This document shows, in pieces, positions 60,339 through 64,000 of a DNA stretch of 64,000 nucleotides. The DNA lies in NCBI GenBank assembly GCA_003477405.1, contig QUDE01000003.1, positions 62,001 through 126,000 of the forward strand, written 5' to 3'. The notes beneath the pieces were generated by a model that did not search any database, had not been told where the DNA came from, and saw only the letters and a list, made by a program, of their open reading frames with translations. A program made the position numbers and the translations under genes. Numbering within the stretch: the stretch's first letter is position 1; every line of letters begins with the position of its first letter. The stretch is from Ruminococcaceae bacterium AM07-15 (GTDB lineage: Bacteria; Bacillota; Clostridia; Oscillospirales; Butyricicoccaceae).

Positions 60339-60470
60339 GCCGGAAAAATCCTTACGGCCTGCGGCCGGGGCGCTCTCGCGCCCAAGAAGACTGGCCCGGC
60401 CTTTGCTATGCTCTTTTATTCATCCTCATAACCAAAATTCCGGATCTGATTGGGATGGTTCCGCCAGTCT
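60339..60470. repeat. Direct repeat copy 1 of the era 3' end and terminator
   Basis: 132 bases identical to 60530-60661. The copy contains the last 18 codons of era (ending RNFGYEDE-stop) plus GC-rich hairpins (GGGCGC-GAGA-GCGCCC; CGGCC-GCA-GGCCG followed by TAAGGATTTTT on the minus strand). It has no reading frame of its own upstream. Confidence 0.9.
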
Positions 60471-60529
60471 CTCCCCAAAAAGCAGGCTTTTCGGGGGCCC
60501 CTTTTATTTCAATAGATTTTCCCGGCACA

Positions 60530-60661
60530 GCCGGAAAAATCCTTACGGCCTGCGGCCGGGGCGCTCTCGCGCCCAAGAAGACTGGCCCGGCCTTTGCTAT
60601 GCTCTTTTATTCATCCTCATAACCAAAATTCCGGATCTGATTGGGATGGTTCCGCCAGTCT
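60530..60661. repeat. Direct repeat copy 2, spanning the real era 3' end
   Basis: The original site: it covers the true end of era (stop at 60607) and its terminator. The 59-bp unique stretch between the copies holds another imperfect hairpin (CCCC-AAAAGC/GCTTTT-GGGG). Confidence 0.9.
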
Positions 60662-61497
60662 TCTTTGACCTTCACCCACAGCTCCAGATGAACTTTGGCA
60701 TCCAGCAGCTTCTGGATCTCAAAACGGGCTGTGGAACCGATCTCCTTGAGCATGGCCCCGCTTTTGCCGATGATAATACCCTTATGGCTCTTTCTCTCGC
60801 AGTAGATCACCGCGTTGATGGCCACCAGACCATCCTCCCGTTCCTGCCATTTTTCGATTTCCACCGCCACGCCGTGAGGTACTTCCTTGTCCAGCTTCTG
60901 GAGCATTTTTTCCCGGATGATCTCGGCCACCAGCTGGCGTTCCGGCTGATCGGAGATCATCTCCTCGGGAAACAGGGCCGGAGAGGGCATACACAGCTTT
61001 TCCAGCTCCCGGAGCAGTTCCTGTTTTCCTTCCCCGGTGCGGGCGCTGAGGGGAATGACGGCGGTAAAGTCGTGGGCCCCGCCATAAAGCGCCATCACTT
61101 CCAGCAATTCTTCCTTTTCCACGGTGTCGATCTTGTTGATCACCAGGATGCAGGGCATCTTCTCCCCTTTGATCCGGTCGATAAGCATTTGCTCCGGGAT
61201 ACCGATGCGGGCCACCGGCTCCACCAGCAAAATAGCGGCATCCACATCGGCCACCGTTTTGTTGACCACCTTCACCATAAAGTCGCCCAAAGCATTTTTG
61301 GCTTTATGCAGGCCGGGGGTATCCAGAAACACCATCTGATAAGGGTCCTGGCTGAGCACGCCGGTGATCCGATTGCGGGTGGTTTGGGGCTTATTGCTCA
61401 CAATGGCCACCTTGGCCCCGCACAAGGTGTTGGTCAGGGTGGATTTGCCCACATTGGGCCGGCCCACCACCGAAAAGACGCCGGTTTTTTCGATCAT
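60607..61497 (-). CDS. era: GTPase Era
   Basis: 296 residues. G1 GRPNVGKST, G3 DTPG, G4 NKID and the C-terminal KH domain (RKSHKGIIIGKSGAMLKEIG). Era checks 16S rRNA 3'-end maturation. It overlaps ybeY by 4 bp; that pair is regularly co-transcribed. Confidence 0.97.
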   Translation of the reverse strand: MIEKTGVFSVVGRPNVGKSTLTNTLCGAKVAIVSNKPQTTRNRITGVLSQDPYQMVFLDTPGLHKAKNALGDFMVKVVNKTVADVDAAILLVEPVARIGIPEQMLIDRIKGEKMPCILVINKIDTVEKEELLEVMALYGGAHDFTAVIPLSARTGEGKQELLRELEKLCMPSPALFPEEMISDQPERQLVAEIIREKMLQKLDKEVPHGVAVEIEKWQEREDGLVAINAVIYCERKSHKGIIIGKSGAMLKEIGSTARFEIQKLLDAKVHLELWVKVKEDWRNHPNQIRNFGYEDE

Positions 61498-62006
61498 ATA
61501 TTCTCTCCTGTCTCCCGCAGAAGCCCCAGCTCCTGCATGATCTCTTCTTCCAGATTCCGCATAAGACGCCGATCCTCTTCCTCCCGCTCATGGTCATACC
61601 CCAGCAGATGGAGCATGGAGTGAACGGTGAGATAGGCACACTCCCGGTCAAAGGAATGGCCATATTCCTCCGCCTGGGCCCGGGCCCGCTCCACCGACAG
61701 GATCATATCTCCCAAAGGCACCAGGCCGGTATCCGGGTCCACTTCCATTTCCAAATCGCCCTCATATTCCCCATTGACCATATCCAGCAGGGGAAAGGAC
61801 AAAATGTCGGTGGGCACCGGCTTATCCCGGTACTCCCCGTTGATCTGGCAGATGCCCTCATCGTTGGTCAGGGTGATATCCACCGAACAATGCCAATCGG
61901 GGGCCACCTTCTTCAGCGCCGCCCGGGAGCTTTTTTTCATCAGCTCCTCGGCCTCTTTATCCCGGCACTCCTTGTCCCCGGAAAAGCGGATCTTCAGACT
62001 GCTCAC
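61494..62006 (-). CDS. ybeY: Endoribonuclease YbeY
   Basis: 170 residues with the zinc motif HSMLHLLGYDH and DILSFPL. It matures the 16S rRNA 3' end and acts in ribosome quality control. GTG at 62006 is chosen because AAAGGAA lies 9 nt upstream; earlier starts lack a site. phoH would normally be next upstream but is displaced by the PadR pair. Confidence 0.93.
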   Translation of the reverse strand: MSSLKIRFSGDKECRDKEAEELMKKSSRAALKKVAPDWHCSVDITLTNDEGICQINGEYRDKPVPTDILSFPLLDMVNGEYEGDLEMEVDPDTGLVPLGDMILSVERARAQAEEYGHSFDRECAYLTVHSMLHLLGYDHEREEEDRRLMRNLEEEIMQELGLLRETGENI

Positions 62007-62085
62007 CGGCCTCACTTCCTTTCTCTGGTGCACATATGGTTTTATTATACTCCCTTTCCCCAAAAATTACAATCCGGCCCCCGTA

Positions 62086-62142
62086 TTGACAGAACCAGCC
62101 TCAAGCATTATAATATCGTTAAACGATATCGTTTGACGATAT
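62086..62142 (+). promoter_or_regulatory. Consensus promoter with two overlapping PadR palindromes
   Basis: TTGACA (62086-62091), 17-bp spacer, TATAAT (62109-62114). ATATCGTT-A-AACGATAT (62113-62129) and ATATCGT-TTG-ACGATAT (62126-62142) are perfect palindromes sharing four bases, overlapping and following the -10. They are a likely PadR operator. Confidence 0.85.
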
Positions 62143-62156
62143 TAGGAGGTGAGCCC

Positions 62157-62477
62157 ATGCCCAAAAAATCCCTGGAAGTCCTCACCGAGTCCATGTTTTA
62201 TGTGCTCATGGCCTTTTGGCGGGAGGAAAAATGCGGGGCGGAAGTGGCGGCCTTTGTGGAAGAAAAGACCGGTGGCCGCTTCCGTTTGGGGCCGGCCACC
62301 CTGTACACCCTGCTGGCCAAGTTTGAAAAGGAAGGGTATCTCTCCCCCAGCCAGGTGGAAGGACGCAAGCGCACCTACCGGATCACCCCCAAAGGCCGGG
62401 CGGCCTATCTGGAGGAAGTGGAACGGCTGCGCCGCTGCCTGGCGGATGCTCAAAGCGAAGGAGGTTTTCTGCCATGA
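62157..62477 (+). CDS. PadR-family transcriptional repressor
   Basis: 106 residues of a PadR winged helix (MFYVLMAFWREEKCGAEVAAFVEEKTGGRFRLGPATLYTLL...YRITPKGRAAYL) with a short C-terminus. AGGAGG precedes the start. It overlaps the DUF2812 gene (ATGA) and should repress its own operon through the adjacent palindromes. Confidence 0.92.
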   Translation: MPKKSLEVLTESMFYVLMAFWREEKCGAEVAAFVEEKTGGRFRLGPATLYTLLAKFEKEGYLSPSQVEGRKRTYRITPKGRAAYLEEVERLRRCLADAQSEGGFLP

Positions 62478-63685
62478 AAAAAAGCCGACGCTCTACCGTA
62501 TACCGTCTGCCCCCTTGTCCGGCCTATGACATCGAAGGTACCGAAAGCTGGCTTTCCGATCTGGCGGAAGAAGGGCTGTTTCTGGAAAAAGACGGCTTTC
62601 TCTTTGGATTTGCCTCCTTCCGCCGGGGAGAGGGAAAACAGCGCCGTTACCGTCTGGAGGCCGCCCCTCAACCCACCGGCCTGTTTTCCGATCAGGACCG
62701 CCCCGATGAAGAGGCGGAAGAACTGAGCCGCCTGGCCGGATGGGAATATATCGCCAGCCGGGGAGATTTCTATATATTTGCCACCGACGACCCCCAGGCC
62801 GCCGAGCTGAACACCGATCCCCAGGTGCAGGCCCTGGCCTTGGAAAAGGTGCGCCGCCGCCAGCGCCAGACCCTGTTTCCCACCTTTTTCTGGCTGGTCA
62901 TTTATCCCCTTTTCTCCATAAAGGGCGGTGTGCTCCGCTCGGCCATCTACCTGGGCGCCCCCATTTTCCTTCTGGGCCATCTGCTGATCCTGTGGTCGAT
63001 TTTTTCTCCTTTGCGGGAATTTTTCCATCTGCGGAAACTAAGCCGCCGTTTGCAAGAGGGCCTGCCCGTCGATCATCACAAGAACTGGAAAAAATCCGCC
63101 CGGCGGCATTTTGCCGCAAAAGGTGCTTTTCTCATCCTGCTGGCCGTGTGGATTGTATTGGTGCTGACGGCCTGGCAGCGGGACACCGACAAAGTGGATA
63201 CCGTGTCCCTTGCGGATTTTAAAGAGCCCGTGCCCTTTGCCACCATGGCCGACCTGCTGCCTCAGGGACAGTTCACCTTGGATGACATGGGCTTTAGCAA
63301 TGAAGTCACCCTCCGCTCTTCCTGGCTGGCCCCTTCCTTTATTGAGTTTGACCAGGTAGGAACGGTGAAAAATGAAGAAAAAACCGTCCAAGGCGGCATC
63401 AATGTGGAATATTATCACACCGTTTCCCCGCTTCTGGCCCGGCTCCTGGCCAAAGAACTGCAGCGGTATGACAAAAAAGGCCCCTCCCACTACGAAGCCC
63501 TTTCCACCCCCTCGCCCCAGGAGTTGGGTGTGGACTCGGTCACAGGCTACACCGCCATTTTCCCCACTCTGGTGATGGTGAAAGGAGAAACAGTGCTGAA
63601 AGTCTCCTTCTACCAGACCTCCCCCAGTTACACCATGCCCTTGGAAGAATGGGCTCCCATCTTCGCCCAAAGCCTGAACAAATAA
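62474..63685 (+). CDS. DUF2812 membrane protein, PadR partner
   Basis: 403 residues. The N-terminal DUF2812 domain (about 1-115, with LSDLAEEGLFLEKDG) is followed by two membrane helices (about 140-160, 165-185), a third near 220-240 and an extracytoplasmic C-terminal domain. DUF2812 genes commonly follow padR genes; the role is unknown, perhaps sensing an envelope signal. Confidence 0.82.
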   Translation: MKKSRRSTVYRLPPCPAYDIEGTESWLSDLAEEGLFLEKDGFLFGFASFRRGEGKQRRYRLEAAPQPTGLFSDQDRPDEEAEELSRLAGWEYIASRGDFYIFATDDPQAAELNTDPQVQALALEKVRRRQRQTLFPTFFWLVIYPLFSIKGGVLRSAIYLGAPIFLLGHLLILWSIFSPLREFFHLRKLSRRLQEGLPVDHHKNWKKSARRHFAAKGAFLILLAVWIVLVLTAWQRDTDKVDTVSLADFKEPVPFATMADLLPQGQFTLDDMGFSNEVTLRSSWLAPSFIEFDQVGTVKNEEKTVQGGINVEYYHTVSPLLARLLAKELQRYDKKGPSHYEALSTPSPQELGVDSVTGYTAIFPTLVMVKGETVLKVSFYQTSPSYTMPLEEWAPIFAQSLNK

Positions 63686-63692
63686 CAAAATC

Positions 63693-63728
63693 AAAAAGGG
63701 AAAGCGCATTCTGCGCTTTCCCTTTTTT
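63693..63728. terminator. Bidirectional terminator
   Basis: AAAAAGGGAAAGCGCA and its complement form a 16-bp stem between DUF2812 and phoH, which converge. Confidence 0.9.
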
Positions 63729-63729
63729 C

Positions 63730-64000
63730 TTATTTTTTGAAATTCCGCCGGTTTTTCTCTTTGCCCTCCCGGCTTTTCTGCTTCTGCTCTTCGTATTTGG
63801 CATAGGCCGTGACGATCTTCTGCACCAGTTCATGGCGCACCACATCCCGGGCCGTCAGGGTACACTGGCCGATGCCTTCCACCCCTTTGAGCACCCGCAT
63901 GGCTTCTTTCAGACCGCTCATTTTGCCATCGGGCAAGTCGATCTGGGTGATGTCACCGGTGATGACCACCTTGGAATTAAAGCCCATACGGGTGAGGAAC
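63730..64000 (-). CDS. phoH: PhoH-like ATPase, C-terminal part (runs off window)
   Basis: The frame is open to the window edge ([23 protein letters not shown]), the C-terminal part of a PhoH/YbeZ ATPase, ending in a Lys/Arg-rich tail. YbeZ interacts with YbeY; the two genes would normally be adjacent. The ATP-binding motif is outside the window. Confidence 0.88.
   Translation of the reverse strand, partial: FLTRMGFNSKVVITGDITQIDLPDGKMSGLKEAMRVLKGVEGIGQCTLTARDVVRHELVQKIVTAYAKYEEQKQKSREGKEKNRRNFKK

Overview
The window looks like a chromosome segment of a Gram-positive anaerobe of class Clostridia, most likely an Oscillospirales gut commensal. The evidence is the GC-rich host codon use, strong Shine-Dalgarno starts, the recO/yqzL/era/ybeY/phoH and hslO/yerC/coaD/rsmD/uvrC neighbourhoods, and an integrated Tn1549/CTn-type conjugative element. 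The species cannot be named from this sequence.

Positions 1 to about 30,967 are the right-hand part of an integrative and conjugative element (ICE); its left part lies outside the window. Reading rightwards it carries a CHAP hydrolase tail, DUF4315 and DUF4366 proteins, topoisomerase III, a primase-zinc-finger/ArdC/YodL fusion, a TTRAP protein, a giant 2,599-residue methylase-helicase with a tnpV frame overprinted inside it, a DUF3849-type protein, MobC and a MOBP-type relaxase. Three blocks look acquired: an unknown membrane coiled-coil protein (7.5-8.2 kb); a block between mobC and the relaxase holding an XRE regulator, a SLOG protein and an AbiEi/AbiEii system with a zinc-ribbon third gene; and an AT-rich bacitracin-resistance module (bcrR, ABC transporter, UppP) with two operators that match the known BcrR site. 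The element ends with a frameshifted sigma-like gene, a strongly structured non-coding stretch, an excisionase-like gene and two tandem tyrosine integrases. Just beyond them lies the last 16 codons of rpsI, so the element is inserted in the 3' end of the ribosomal protein S9 gene.

From 31 to 49 kb is chromosome with transporters (a fused ABC exporter, two MATE pumps, a GntR-controlled ABC pair), GluQRS, RarA, a phosphoesterase, several small unknowns, a relic of an integrase C-terminus, and a V4R protein translationally coupled to a PAS-GGDEF-hemerythrin protein. Five tRNA genes (Val-Asp-Phe-Gly-Cys, minus strand) lie at 49.5-49.9 kb.

From 50 kb to the end is a housekeeping block, nearly all on the minus strand: hslO, a methyltransferase, yerC, a coiled-coil protein, coaD, rsmD, uvrC, an HPr-like protein with Tyr in place of His15, DUF554, mutS2, recO, yqzL, era and ybeY. 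A plus-strand PadR-DUF2812 pair separates ybeY from phoH, which runs off the window. The 3' end of era and its terminator are duplicated as a perfect 132-bp direct repeat.
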